From the NCBI GenBank assembly GCA_963791545.1, contig CAWBSR010000017.1:372001-436000 (forward strand): DNA of 64,000 bases, written 5' to 3'. Shown one piece after another: positions 8,150-16,718 of this stretch. Origin of the DNA: JALYXV01 sp963791545. GTDB taxonomy: Bacteria; Actinomycetota; Acidimicrobiia; Acidimicrobiales; Palsa-688. Made by a program: the position numbers and the translations under genes. Within the stretch, counting starts at the first letter, position 1, and every line of letters begins with the position of its first letter. Below the pieces are notes generated by a model. That model had not been told where the DNA came from and made no database searches. It saw only the letters and a program-made list of their open reading frames with translations.

Positions 8150-10285
8150 TCACCCCGCGTCCTGCGCCTTGGCGGGATCGGCTGGGGCGAGGCCCACCGA
8201 TTGCAGGATGAACGCCTGCACCTGGGCCTCGTCCTTCCAGGCGTCGTAGCGCCCGGAAGGGCCGCCGTGGCCGGCATCCATCTCGGTCTTGAGGACGAGA
8301 AGGTTGGTATCGGTGCGCAGCACCCGCTGTTCGGCCACCCATTTGGCCGGTTCCCAGAAGCCGACCCGGGGATCGTTGAGCCCACCGGTGACATACATCC
8401 TCGGGTAGTCGCGAGCCGCCAGGTTGTCGTTGGGGGAGTAGGACTTCATGTACCAGTACACGCCGGGATCCTCGATGGGGTTGCCCCACTCCTCCCATTC
8501 GGTGGCCGTGAGGGGCAAGCTGGGGTCCTGGATGGTGGTGAGGCAGTCGACGAAGGGCACCTCGGCCACCACCGCCTGCCAGAGATCGGGACGCATGTTG
8601 GTGACCGCTCCCATGAGCAGGCCGCCGGCGCTGGCCCCGCGGATCACCAGCCGCTGCGGGCTGGTGTATCCCAAAGCCACCAGGTGCTCGGCGCAGGCGA
8701 TGAAGTCGGTGAAGGTGTTGCCCTTCTTCAAGAGCTTGCCGTCCTCGTACCACCGCCGGCCGAGCTCCCCGCCCCCCCGGATGTGGGCGATGGCGAACAC
8801 GAACCCCCGCTCCAGCAGGCTGAGGCGGGTGGTCGAGAAGGTGGGGTCAATCGAGATCTCGTAGGCGCCGTAGCCGTACAGCAGGCACGGGTTGCCACCA
8901 TCGCGGGGCAGGTCCCGGCGGCTCACCAGCGAGATCGGCACCATCACCCCGTCGGGGGCCGTCGCCCAGAGCCGTTCGGTCTGGAACCGAGACGGTTCAT
9001 AGCCGCCCACCACCTCCTGCTGTTTCACGACCGTCCGCTCGCGCGTGGAGATGTGATAGTCGACGCTTGACGCCGGCGTGACCAGCGAGGTGTAGCCGAA
9101 GCGCAGGATGTCGGTCTCCCACTCCAGATTGGCCCCGGCCCCCAGGCTGTACACCGGCTCCGGCTGCGCGACCACGTGGTCCTCACCCGCCCCCAGAGGG
9201 ATGATGCGCAGCCGCTCCAGCGCCTGTTCCCGCTCCGAAATGACGAGGTGGCCCGCGAAGGAATCCACGCCTTCCAGCCGGACGTCGCGGCGGTGGGCCA
9301 CCAGGACCCGCCAGTTCTCCCGTCCCGGCGCCTCCGCCGGCGCTCGCATGATCGCGAAGTTCTCGGCCCCCTCGTCATTGGTCAGGATGACGAACACGTC
9401 GCCCTCGCCGGGCAGTACCGCGTGGTCGATGTTGTACTCCACCCCCTGGCGCCGGCCCTCGATCAGCCGGGGCGCCTCGGTGGGCCGGCCGGCGTCGATC
9501 ACCTGCGCCTCGGAGGTGAGCTTGCTGTCACTCGAGATCACGATGAAACGCTGGCTGCGGGTGGCGCCGACGCCGACGAAGAACCGCTCGTCGTCCTCCT
9601 GGAACACCAGCTCGTCGCGGTCCACCGGCTGGCCCAGCCGGTGACGCCAGATCTGCCAGGGACGCAGGGCCTCGTCCGGCCGGGTGTAGAACAGCACCTC
9701 CCCATCGGCACTCCATGCCGAGGAGTAGTACACGTTGGCGATCTCGTCGGGCAGGTCGTCGCCGGTGGCCAGGTCCCGGAAGCGCAGCGCGTAGCGCTCC
9801 CCGCCGGTCAGGTCCACCGCGTACGCCAGCCGGTTCTGGTCGGGGCTGAGATCGAACACCCCGAGCGAGAAATAGTCCGAACCACCGGCTTCCTTGTTCT
9901 CGTCCAGCAGCACCTGCTCTCCCGGCTCGCCCGCCACGGCCAGGGCGAGGACCTCGGCCGCTCCCAGGCGGCATTCCCGGTCCTCCCGGCGGCAGTGGAT
10001 GGGGTACTGGAGCCCTTCGACGGTCCGCCCGTAGTACCACCACCGCCCGTGCCGGGCCGGGGCGCCCACGTCGGTCTCCTTGATCCGGTTCCGGATCTCC
10101 TCGAAGAGAGACTGCCGAAACGAGCGCAACGGCGCCAGGGACTCGTCGGTGTACTCGTTCTCGGCCCGGAGGTAGGCGATCACCTCGGGATCGGAGCTGT
10201 CCCGCAGCCAGTACCAATCGTCGATTCGCTCGTCACCGTGGGCGACCAGGGCATGCGGGCGTCGGGGTGCGAGCGGGGGCGGCAT
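8150..10285 (-). CDS. ptrB: Oligopeptidase B-type serine peptidase (S9A)
   Basis: 711 residues, the expected size for an S9A oligopeptidase. An N-terminal seven-bladed propeller (about 70-400) is followed by an alpha/beta-hydrolase domain. The nucleophile motif GASAGG has Ser552. The catalytic His lies in EMDAGHGGPSGRYD near the C-terminus. WYWLRD near the N-terminus is typical of the family. Oligopeptidase B cleaves short peptides after Arg/Lys in the cytoplasm. No signal peptide is visible. It is convergent with the FtsH-like gene with no gap between stops. Confidence 0.9.
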   Translation of the reverse strand: MPPPLAPRRPHALVAHGDERIDDWYWLRDSSDPEVIAYLRAENEYTDESLAPLRSFRQSLFEEIRNRIKETDVGAPARHGRWWYYGRTVEGLQYPIHCRREDRECRLGAAEVLALAVAGEPGEQVLLDENKEAGGSDYFSLGVFDLSPDQNRLAYAVDLTGGERYALRFRDLATGDDLPDEIANVYYSSAWSADGEVLFYTRPDEALRPWQIWRHRLGQPVDRDELVFQEDDERFFVGVGATRSQRFIVISSDSKLTSEAQVIDAGRPTEAPRLIEGRRQGVEYNIDHAVLPGEGDVFVILTNDEGAENFAIMRAPAEAPGRENWRVLVAHRRDVRLEGVDSFAGHLVISEREQALERLRIIPLGAGEDHVVAQPEPVYSLGAGANLEWETDILRFGYTSLVTPASSVDYHISTRERTVVKQQEVVGGYEPSRFQTERLWATAPDGVMVPISLVSRRDLPRDGGNPCLLYGYGAYEISIDPTFSTTRLSLLERGFVFAIAHIRGGGELGRRWYEDGKLLKKGNTFTDFIACAEHLVALGYTSPQRLVIRGASAGGLLMGAVTNMRPDLWQAVVAEVPFVDCLTTIQDPSLPLTATEWEEWGNPIEDPGVYWYMKSYSPNDNLAARDYPRMYVTGGLNDPRVGFWEPAKWVAEQRVLRTDTNLLVLKTEMDAGHGGPSGRYDAWKDEAQVQAFILQSVGLAPADPAKAQDAG

Positions 10286-10724
10286 GGCAACGAGCCTGGC
10301 ACGCCCGAGCCCCTACCATCTCGGCCCGAGCCCCCTACCATCTCGAGAGGTGGCGGGGGTGGCGGTGTGTGGGGACCCCGAAGTGGCCGCGGTACTCGTC
10401 GCCGGCGGAGCGTGCGTGGTGCTGTGCGGCACCGACGGCGCCCGGATCGCCGACGCCGTCGTCGCGCTCCGGGACGCAAACCGGGATACCGCCCGGGATG
10501 CAGCCCGCCAAGAGGGAGGGCGGGTGGCGGGGTTCCTCGGGGACCTGGCCGACCCCGCGGTGGAAGCGGCGGCGCTGGCCATGGCGGCCGAGCTGTTCGG
10601 GTCCGGCTCGGCCGAGCCCGTCGTCGTCAGGTCCCTGTCAGAGGCGCGTCAGCAAAAGGCGAAGGCGCCCGGTCCGGCAGGGGTGGGATCAGGTAGCGTT
10701 TTTGTCCCACCCCCCACCTGCTAG
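10284..10724 (+). CDS. Uncharacterised 146-residue protein
   Basis: The reading frame starts at an ATG overlapping the start of the divergent oligopeptidase gene. An internal start near 10350 (VAGVAVCGD) is also plausible. The middle shows a beta-strand/helix pattern (VAVCGDPEVAAVLVAGGACVVLC) and GRVAGFLGDLADPAVEAAALAMAAELFG. The latter resembles the DxxDxxxV region of a short-chain dehydrogenase, but no Gly-rich NAD motif or YxxxK is present. It may be a degenerate SDR-like fragment. Codon bias is consistent with coding, but no family is recognised. Confidence 0.4.
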   Translation: MATSLARPSPYHLGPSPLPSREVAGVAVCGDPEVAAVLVAGGACVVLCGTDGARIADAVVALRDANRDTARDAARQEGGRVAGFLGDLADPAVEAAALAMAAELFGSGSAEPVVVRSLSEARQQKAKAPGPAGVGSGSVFVPPPTC

Positions 10725-10740
10725 GCGGCCCACCAGCCAC

Positions 10741-12426
10741 GTGCGACAGTTTCCGACGAGAAGCCGGCTGACGACGCGTGGCGCGGCGTCCCTGGTCGCT
10801 CTGGCGGCGGCCCTGGCGGTAATCGTCCTCGCGGTTCCCTCCGCGGACGCCGGCAGTGCCGCCAACTCGGCCGACTCCGGCGCCCTGCTCACCTGGAGCC
10901 GGGCCACGCCCGGCGTCGCCCCCCCGTCGCGCCTGCACGCGGCGGTGGCTCTCGACCCCGCCCACTCGACCACGGTGCTCTTTGGCGGCCGCTCGGGCGG
11001 CAGGGTGCTGAACGACACCTGGACCTGGGACGGTTCGAGCTGGACCGCCCACCACCCCGCCAACAGCCCCCCGCCGCTGGAATCGGCGTCCATGGCCTTC
11101 GACAGCATCGGGCCGCGAATCCTGCTCTTCGGCGGCATCGGCAGCGACGGCAATGCCACCAGCGGCACCTGGTCGTGGGATGGGACCAACTGGACCGCCA
11201 TCGTCCCGGCTACCGCCCCGGCACCGCCCGCCCGCTACGCCGCCTCGATGGCAGCCGACGCCGTCACCGGGACCGACGTTCTCTTCGGCGGCCTGTCGGT
11301 GCCCGGCTCACCGCTCGGGGACACCTGGTCGTGGGACGGCAGCCGCTGGACCCAGAACCTGCCCGACTCCGCCTCTTCCGCCCCCGCCCTGCCTTCGGGC
11401 ACCTCGGCGCCCGCCGCCCAGCCACCCGCCCCGTCACCCCGCAGCGCCGCCGCCATGACCTTCGACGCCACCCGGGGCGTGGTCCTGCTCTTCGGGGGTG
11501 CCACCGCGACGGACAACCGGGCCGACACCTGGACCTGGGACGGGAAGGGCTGGTCCCCGCAGACGCCCGCCACCTCACCCCCGGCCCGCAACGACGCCGC
11601 CCTGGCGTTCGACAACTCCACCCAGAACGCGGTGCTCTTCGGAGGGACCAGCGGCAACACCGTCTTCGGTGACACCTGGATGTGGAACGGCGCCAACTGG
11701 TCGACCTCCCTGCCGCTGTCGCTGCTGCCCCTACTCAATCCGCCCGCCCGCCGGGGGGCGTCGATGGCGGCCGGTCCCGGGGCTCACCGGGTGGTGCTCT
11801 TCGGCGGCGAGACAGGCGGGATCGTGGCCAGCATCCTGGGCGACACCTGGAACGTGGCCACCTTGGCCACCGGTCCACCGACGACGACCCCGACCACGCC
11901 TGCTGGTTCGTCCCCGTCGACGGTCGGCCCGGCCCCGCCGACCACCGGAGGCCTGGCCGCCCCGCTGACCACCCGGCCCGCTCCACCCGCCACCCGCCCC
12001 CCGCCGCCCCGGCCGTCACTGGGCGTAACCTCGAGCTCGGTCCACCGGGGCCAACCGGTCACCGTCTCGGGGAGCGGTTTCGCGCCGGGCGCCGTCGTCA
12101 CCATCACCTTCCGCTCGGCACCGGTGGTGGTGGGTACTGCCACTGCCGACGCCGAGGGCCGTTTCACCGCCGTGGTGTCGGTTCCGTCGGCCCTGTCGAA
12201 CGGGACCCACCACATCGAGGCGATGGGCAAGACCTCTTCGGGCGAACAGGCGGTGCTGACCGCCATGGTGCGCATCACGCCACCCGGCGTCCGCACCAGC
12301 TGGCTCCTGGTGGCCTTCATGGTGGCGCTGACGGTGCTGCTGGCCGCCGGAGCGGGCCTGGTGCTCACCGCCTCCACCCGCTGGCGGCCGTTCTCGGCGC
12401 CCTCCAACCGGGAACCGGCGGGATAA
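10741..12426 (+). CDS. Secreted Kelch-repeat protein with Ig-like domain and C-terminal membrane anchor
   Basis: 561 residues from the GTG at 10741, chosen because a signal peptide (RLTTRGAASLVALAAALAV, cleavage near ADA) follows directly. About six Kelch-like blades repeat LFGG...DTWTWDG..W across residues 60-380, suggesting a beta-propeller. A Thr/Pro-rich linker (about 385-430) leads to an Ig-like/IPT-type domain (VTVSGSGFAPGAVVTITF), and a hydrophobic helix near residue 520 (WLLVAFMVALTVLLAAGAGLVL) with a basic tail follows. This is probably a cell-surface binding protein. The ligand is unknown. Confidence 0.75.
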   Translation: MRQFPTRSRLTTRGAASLVALAAALAVIVLAVPSADAGSAANSADSGALLTWSRATPGVAPPSRLHAAVALDPAHSTTVLFGGRSGGRVLNDTWTWDGSSWTAHHPANSPPPLESASMAFDSIGPRILLFGGIGSDGNATSGTWSWDGTNWTAIVPATAPAPPARYAASMAADAVTGTDVLFGGLSVPGSPLGDTWSWDGSRWTQNLPDSASSAPALPSGTSAPAAQPPAPSPRSAAAMTFDATRGVVLLFGGATATDNRADTWTWDGKGWSPQTPATSPPARNDAALAFDNSTQNAVLFGGTSGNTVFGDTWMWNGANWSTSLPLSLLPLLNPPARRGASMAAGPGAHRVVLFGGETGGIVASILGDTWNVATLATGPPTTTPTTPAGSSPSTVGPAPPTTGGLAAPLTTRPAPPATRPPPPRPSLGVTSSSVHRGQPVTVSGSGFAPGAVVTITFRSAPVVVGTATADAEGRFTAVVSVPSALSNGTHHIEAMGKTSSGEQAVLTAMVRITPPGVRTSWLLVAFMVALTVLLAAGAGLVLTASTRWRPFSAPSNREPAG

Positions 12427-12516
12427 TCCCTCCTGGGATTGAATCCTCCCCGGGAGTTGTTACTATCTGCGTAGGAGAAATCCCTCCGCAAAGCTTTCCT
12501 GGGAGTGTGAGCGTTC
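12427..12516 (+). promoter_or_regulatory. Leader of the sufB operon with an imperfect inverted repeat
   Basis: This 90-base leader contains CTCCTGGG (12430-12437) and CCCGGGAG (12449-12456), inverted with one mismatch and an 11-base spacer. A related TCCTGGGAG occurs near 12498 just before the start, and GGGAG there serves as ribosome site. No SufR or IscR gene is adjacent. An iron/redox operator here is only an inference. Confidence 0.3.
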
Positions 12517-13917
12517 ATGGCCACTACCGAGCTCGATCTCGATCGTTACAAGCTTGGGTGGAGCGACGTTGAGGACTACTACGTCTTCAAGCCCAAGCGC
12601 GGCCTCGACACCGACATCGTCCGCGAGATGTCGTGGATGAAGGGCGAGCCGCAGTGGATGACCGACCGCCGCCTCAAGGGCCTGATGCATTTCGAGAAGC
12701 GGCCCATGCCCAACTGGGGCGGGGACATGTCGGAGATCTTCTTCAAGGACATCTTTTATTATGTAAAGCCCATCGACAAGCAGGTTTCGGCCTGGGACCA
12801 GCTGCCCGACTCGGTCAAGGACACCTACGAGAAGCTGGGGATCCCCGAGGCGGAGCGCAAGTACCTGGCCGGCGTGACCGCCCAGTACGAGTCGGAAGTC
12901 GTGTACCACCGCAACCGCGACGACCTCGAGGCCCAGGGCGTCATCTTCTGCGACATGGACACCGCCCTCCGGGAGCATCCCGAGCTGGTCAAGCAGTACT
13001 TCGGGACCGTCATCCCCCTGAACGACAACAAGTTCGCGGCCCTCAACTCGGCGGTGTGGAGCGGCGGCTCGTTCATCTACGTCCCGCCCGGGGTCAAGGT
13101 CGAGATGCCCCTGCAGGCCTACTTCCGGATCAACTCCGAGAACATGGGCCAGTTCGAGCGGACCCTGATCATCGCCGACGAAGGCGCCCAGGTGCACTAC
13201 ATCGAGGGCTGCTCGGCTCCGGTGTACACCAGCGACTCGCTGCACTCGGCCGTGGTCGAGATCATCTGCAAGGCCAGCAGCCGGGTGACCTACACCACCA
13301 TCCAGAACTGGTCCAACAACGTCTTCAACCTGGTCACCAAGCGGGCCCGCTGCGACGCCGAGGCCCACATGGAGTGGATCGACGGCAACATCGGCAGCCG
13401 TCTCACCATGAAGTACCCAGCCGTCTACCTGATGGGCCCCAAGGCCTCCGGAGAGGTCCTCTCGGTCGCCTACGCAGGCCGAGGCCAGCACCAGGACGCA
13501 GGCGCCAAGATGATCCACGCCGCCCCCGAGACCACCTCGACCATCATCTCCAAGTCGATCTCCAAGGACGCCGGCCGGACCTCGTACCGGGGCCTGGTGC
13601 GCTTCGAGCCGGGCGCCGTCAAATCCAAGAGCTTCGTGCGCTGCGACGCCTTGTTGCTGGACGACACCAGCCGCAGCGACACCTATCCCTACATCGAGTT
13701 CGGGGAGAAGGACGCCCAGGTCGGCCACGAGGCGACCGTTTCCAAGGTCGGCGACGACCAGCTCTTCTACCTGATGAGCCGGGGCCTCTCCGAGCAGCAG
13801 GCCATGAGCATGATCGTGAACGGCTTCATCGAGCCGGTGACCCGGACCCTGCCCATGGAGTACGCGGTGGAGTGGAGCCGGCTGATCGAGTTGCAGATGG
13901 AGGGCAGCATCGGCTGA
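12517..13917 (+). CDS. sufB: Fe-S cluster assembly scaffold SufB
   Basis: 466 residues, normal for SufB. The protein contains the conserved core EVVYHRNRDDLEAQGVIFCDMDTALREHPELV, FAALNSAVWSGGSFIYVPPGV, EGCSAPVYTSDSLHSAVVEI and the C-terminal MSRGLSEQQAMSMIVNGFIEPV. SufB forms the SufBC2D complex that builds [4Fe-4S] clusters in the cytoplasm with sulfur from SufS/SufU and ATP hydrolysis by SufC. First gene of a five-gene plus-strand operon (sufB, Cys-rich protein, sufD, Rieske ferredoxin, sufC paralogue). Confidence 0.97.
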   Translation: MATTELDLDRYKLGWSDVEDYYVFKPKRGLDTDIVREMSWMKGEPQWMTDRRLKGLMHFEKRPMPNWGGDMSEIFFKDIFYYVKPIDKQVSAWDQLPDSVKDTYEKLGIPEAERKYLAGVTAQYESEVVYHRNRDDLEAQGVIFCDMDTALREHPELVKQYFGTVIPLNDNKFAALNSAVWSGGSFIYVPPGVKVEMPLQAYFRINSENMGQFERTLIIADEGAQVHYIEGCSAPVYTSDSLHSAVVEIICKASSRVTYTTIQNWSNNVFNLVTKRARCDAEAHMEWIDGNIGSRLTMKYPAVYLMGPKASGEVLSVAYAGRGQHQDAGAKMIHAAPETTSTIISKSISKDAGRTSYRGLVRFEPGAVKSKSFVRCDALLLDDTSRSDTYPYIEFGEKDAQVGHEATVSKVGDDQLFYLMSRGLSEQQAMSMIVNGFIEPVTRTLPMEYAVEWSRLIELQMEGSIG

Positions 13918-13965
13918 TGGTCGTCGGCCCGCCGCCAGCCGCCGTGACGGTGGCAGGATGGAGCC

Positions 13966-14325
13966 ATGGCCATGCGGGAGGAGTGCAAGCACTTTCAGAG
14001 CCGGACCTACTCCGACGGGGAAACAGCCCGGTTCTGCGTGCTCGACCTGGCCCCCGAGGCACCATGGCGCTGTCCCGACAACTGCCCCCGCTACGAGCGG
14101 CGGCTGGCCGATGCCGGCTGGGTCCACGGCAGCCTGATCGACCCTCCGATAGAGGAGGAGCCCCCCTTCGATGCCTCCACCGCCCGCCTGCTGGACGAGG
14201 CGGAGGAGATCGTGACCGCGGTGGGGCCCGAAGTGGTAGCCGAGGAGGAGAAGCGGCGGCAGTCGCTGGACGGCTCGGTTTCCTGGTGGAAGCGCATCGG
14301 CGGCCCCTTCCGCCGCCGAAGCTGA
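13966..14325 (+). CDS. Small Cys-rich protein in the suf operon
   Basis: 119 residues with an N-terminal cysteine set: Cys7, His9, Cys24, Cys36 and Cys40 (EECKHF, RFCVLD, WRCPDNCPRYERR). This looks like a metal or Fe-S binding module. The rest is acidic and helical, ending in a Trp/Arg-rich tail (SWWKRIGGPFRRRS). No family name known to me. Its position between sufB and sufD, 48 and 25 bases from its neighbours, makes a role in Fe-S assembly likely, but this is inference from context. Confidence 0.7.
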   Translation: MAMREECKHFQSRTYSDGETARFCVLDLAPEAPWRCPDNCPRYERRLADAGWVHGSLIDPPIEEEPPFDASTARLLDEAEEIVTAVGPEVVAEEEKRRQSLDGSVSWWKRIGGPFRRRS

Positions 14326-14350
14326 ACAACAACTGCGAGGTAGGTCCGCT

Positions 14351-15562
14351 GTGAGCACACCCGAGTGGCTGGGCGCCGCCCGCCAAGGCGCGTCCGACCG
14401 GTTTCGGGCGATGTCGCTGCCGAGCGAGTCCGAGGAGGTGTGGCGCTACAGCCGCATCTCCGACCTCGACGTGGAGGGCTTTACCCCCACCACCGGCGAG
14501 ATCTCCGAGGTTCCCGACGTGGTGCAACCGATCCTCGACGCCATCGGCGCCCGTTCCGCCCTGGTTGTGGGCGGCCGCCCGCGGGGCCCCGTCGCCGGCG
14601 GCGTGACGATCGGCGTTGGAGATCAACCGGACCCGATGGGCGAGGTGGCGGGGGAACCCGACGCCTTGGTCGTGCTCAACGCGGCCCACGTCGATCTGTT
14701 GCCGATCAGGGTGGGAAAAGGGACGGTGCTGCGCGAGCCCATCGTGATTGTCACATGGGTCGATGGCGACGGGGCGTCGTTTTTCCCCCGCACGCTGGTA
14801 ACGGTGGAAACCGGTGGCGACGCCACCATCATCGAGATCCTGGCTTCTCCGGACTGTGCCTCGCTGGTCGTCCCCGTCACCGAGGTGGACCTGGCCGCCG
14901 GGGCCCGTCTCAGGTACGTGACCGTGCAGGTTCTCGGGCCCCGGGTGTGGCAGGTGGGCACCCAGGCCAGCCGGCTCGGGCGCGACGCCGACTTCGTGTC
15001 CTACAACGTGGCGTTGGGCGGCGATTACGCCCGGGTGCGCAGCGAATCCCGGCTGACCGGCTCGGGCGGCAGCAGCAAGTTGCTGGCCATGTTCTTCGGC
15101 GCCGGCCGCCAGATGCACGACTTCGCCACCGTTCAGTATCACCAGGGCAAGCACACCACCTCGGACCTGCTGTTCAAGGGGGCGGTGGCCAATGACTCGC
15201 ACTCGGTGTACCGGGGCCTCATCCGGGTCGAGAAGGGGGCGGCGGGCACCAACGCCTTCCAGACCAACCGCAATCTGGTGCTCGGTGAAGGGGCCCACGC
15301 CGACTCGGTCCCGACACTGGAGATCGAGGAGAACGACGTCCGTTGCAGCCATGCCTCGGCGGTCGGCCCCATCGACGAGGAGCAGCGGTTCTACCTCGAA
15401 AGCCGCGGGGTTCCCCCCGAGGTGGCCGACCGCCTGATCGTGTCCGGCTTCCTCGACGACGTGCTGGAGAAGCTGCCCGCGCCCACCCTGATCCCGTGGC
15501 TGCGGGCCACTCTGCTGGCCCGCCAGGCGGCCGCCTCGGCGGTCGAGGCGGTGACGCTGTGA
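14351..15562 (+). CDS. sufD: Fe-S cluster assembly protein SufD
   Basis: 403 residues with a GTG start preceded by GAGGTAGGT. The N-terminus has EVWRYSRISDLD, a typical SufD motif. The beta-helix core includes HDFATVQYHQGKHTTSDLLFKGAVANDSHSVYRGLIRVEKGA, and the C-terminal PPEVADRLIVSGFLDDVLEKLP parallels SufB. SufD pairs with SufB in the scaffold complex. The stop overlaps the GTG of the Rieske gene by three bases. Confidence 0.95.
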   Translation: MSTPEWLGAARQGASDRFRAMSLPSESEEVWRYSRISDLDVEGFTPTTGEISEVPDVVQPILDAIGARSALVVGGRPRGPVAGGVTIGVGDQPDPMGEVAGEPDALVVLNAAHVDLLPIRVGKGTVLREPIVIVTWVDGDGASFFPRTLVTVETGGDATIIEILASPDCASLVVPVTEVDLAAGARLRYVTVQVLGPRVWQVGTQASRLGRDADFVSYNVALGGDYARVRSESRLTGSGGSSKLLAMFFGAGRQMHDFATVQYHQGKHTTSDLLFKGAVANDSHSVYRGLIRVEKGAAGTNAFQTNRNLVLGEGAHADSVPTLEIEENDVRCSHASAVGPIDEEQRFYLESRGVPPEVADRLIVSGFLDDVLEKLPAPTLIPWLRATLLARQAAASAVEAVTL

Positions 15563-15885
15563 CGGGCACGGTGCGGGTGGAGCGGCTGTGCGCGGTGAGC
15601 GAGATCGAGTCGGGGGCGGCCCGGCGCTTCGAGTTCGGAGAGCACCGGGTGTGCCTGGTGCGCGTCGGCGACGAGTTCTACGCCATCGGCGACCGCTGCA
15701 GCCACGCCGACTTCTCGCTGGCCGACGGCGAGGTGTACCCGGACAGCAAGGAGATCGAGTGCTGGAAGCACGGCAGCACGTTCTCGCTGCTGGACGGCAA
15801 ACCGCAGTCGTTGCCCGCCACCAGGCCGGTGCCGGTCTACGACGTGCGCCGTGACGGAGACGATGTCGTGGTGGTGATCCGGTGA
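15559..15885 (+). CDS. Rieske-type [2Fe-2S] ferredoxin
   Basis: 108 residues from the GTG at 15559. The cluster ligands are visible as C-x-H (Cys47, His49, DRCSHADF) and C-x2-H (Cys68, His71, IECWKHGSTF). Length and spacing match stand-alone Rieske ferredoxins of the dioxygenase type. Being inside the suf operon with overlaps on both sides (sufD stop, sufC start), it may deliver electrons for cluster assembly. Such pairing is common in actinobacterial suf operons. No oxygenase is nearby. Confidence 0.9.
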   Translation: MTGTVRVERLCAVSEIESGAARRFEFGEHRVCLVRVGDEFYAIGDRCSHADFSLADGEVYPDSKEIECWKHGSTFSLLDGKPQSLPATRPVPVYDVRRDGDDVVVVIR

Positions 15886-16718
15886 GCTACACCCTGCTCA
15901 TCGAGGGCCTGCGGGCCAATGTCGGCCGCAAGGAGATCCTGAAGGGCATCGACCTCGAGGTGCACAGCGGCGAGGTCCACGTGGTCATGGGCCCCAACGG
16001 CTCCGGCAAGAGCACCCTGGCCCACGTCATGGCGGGCCGCCCCGGCTATGTGGTCACGGGTGGGCGGGTCCTGCTGAACGGGCAGGACATGCTCCCGTTG
16101 CCGGCCTGGCAGCGGGCCCGGGCGGGGTTGTTCCTGGCCATGCAGTATCCCATCGAAGTGCCCGGCGTAAGCCTGGTCGACGCCCTGAGCGCCGCCTTCG
16201 TATCCAACGGCCGCTCGCCGTCGGTCGTGACCGAACTGCTGGCGTTGGAGGCCGACCGGGTGGGTTTGGACCGGCGGTTCCTGGTGCGGCCCCTCAACGT
16301 CGACCTCTCGGGCGGGGAGCGCAAGCGCAACGAGACGGTGCAGCTCGGCGTCATCGGGCCCCTGTTCGCGGTCCTCGATGAGATCGACTCCGGCCTCGAC
16401 GTCGATGCCCTGCGGGCGGTGGCCCGGCGCATCGAGGCCCAGACGGCCGAGACCGGGCTCGGGGTGTTGGCCATCACCCACTACAACCGGTTGCTCAACG
16501 AACTGCACCCCGACCGGATCCACGTCCTGTCCGGCGGCCGCATCGTGGCCAGCGGCGGCCCGGAACTGGCCGAGGAGCTGGAGACGACAGGTTACGCCCC
16601 CTACGGCGCCGACGAGCCGGTGGGTGCCGGGGCGGGCGTGGGTGCCGTAGCCGGCGCCGCGGTCAGCGCCGGCGCCGCCCGCACCAACCTCGACCCCTTC
16701 GCAGACCCCTTCGCCTAG
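15882..16718 (+). CDS. sufC: SufC-like ABC ATPase (divergent paralogue)
   Basis: 278 residues. Walker A is GPNGSGKST (about 36-44), the Q-loop is LAMQYP, the signature is LSGGERKRNE, Walker B is FAVLDEIDSGLD, and the switch His is in ITHYNRL. The ATPase core fits SufC. However, Asp after Glu in LDE-I-DSGLD, the LNVDLSGGERKRNE context and an extra Ala/Gly-rich C-terminal tail (about 245-278) differ from the second sufC at 23967-24722. It is co-operonic with sufB and sufD through a four-base overlap with the Rieske gene, so it is likely the partner ATPase for this scaffold. Confidence 0.9.
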   Translation: MSYTLLIEGLRANVGRKEILKGIDLEVHSGEVHVVMGPNGSGKSTLAHVMAGRPGYVVTGGRVLLNGQDMLPLPAWQRARAGLFLAMQYPIEVPGVSLVDALSAAFVSNGRSPSVVTELLALEADRVGLDRRFLVRPLNVDLSGGERKRNETVQLGVIGPLFAVLDEIDSGLDVDALRAVARRIEAQTAETGLGVLAITHYNRLLNELHPDRIHVLSGGRIVASGGPELAEELETTGYAPYGADEPVGAGAGVGAVAGAAVSAGAARTNLDPFADPFA

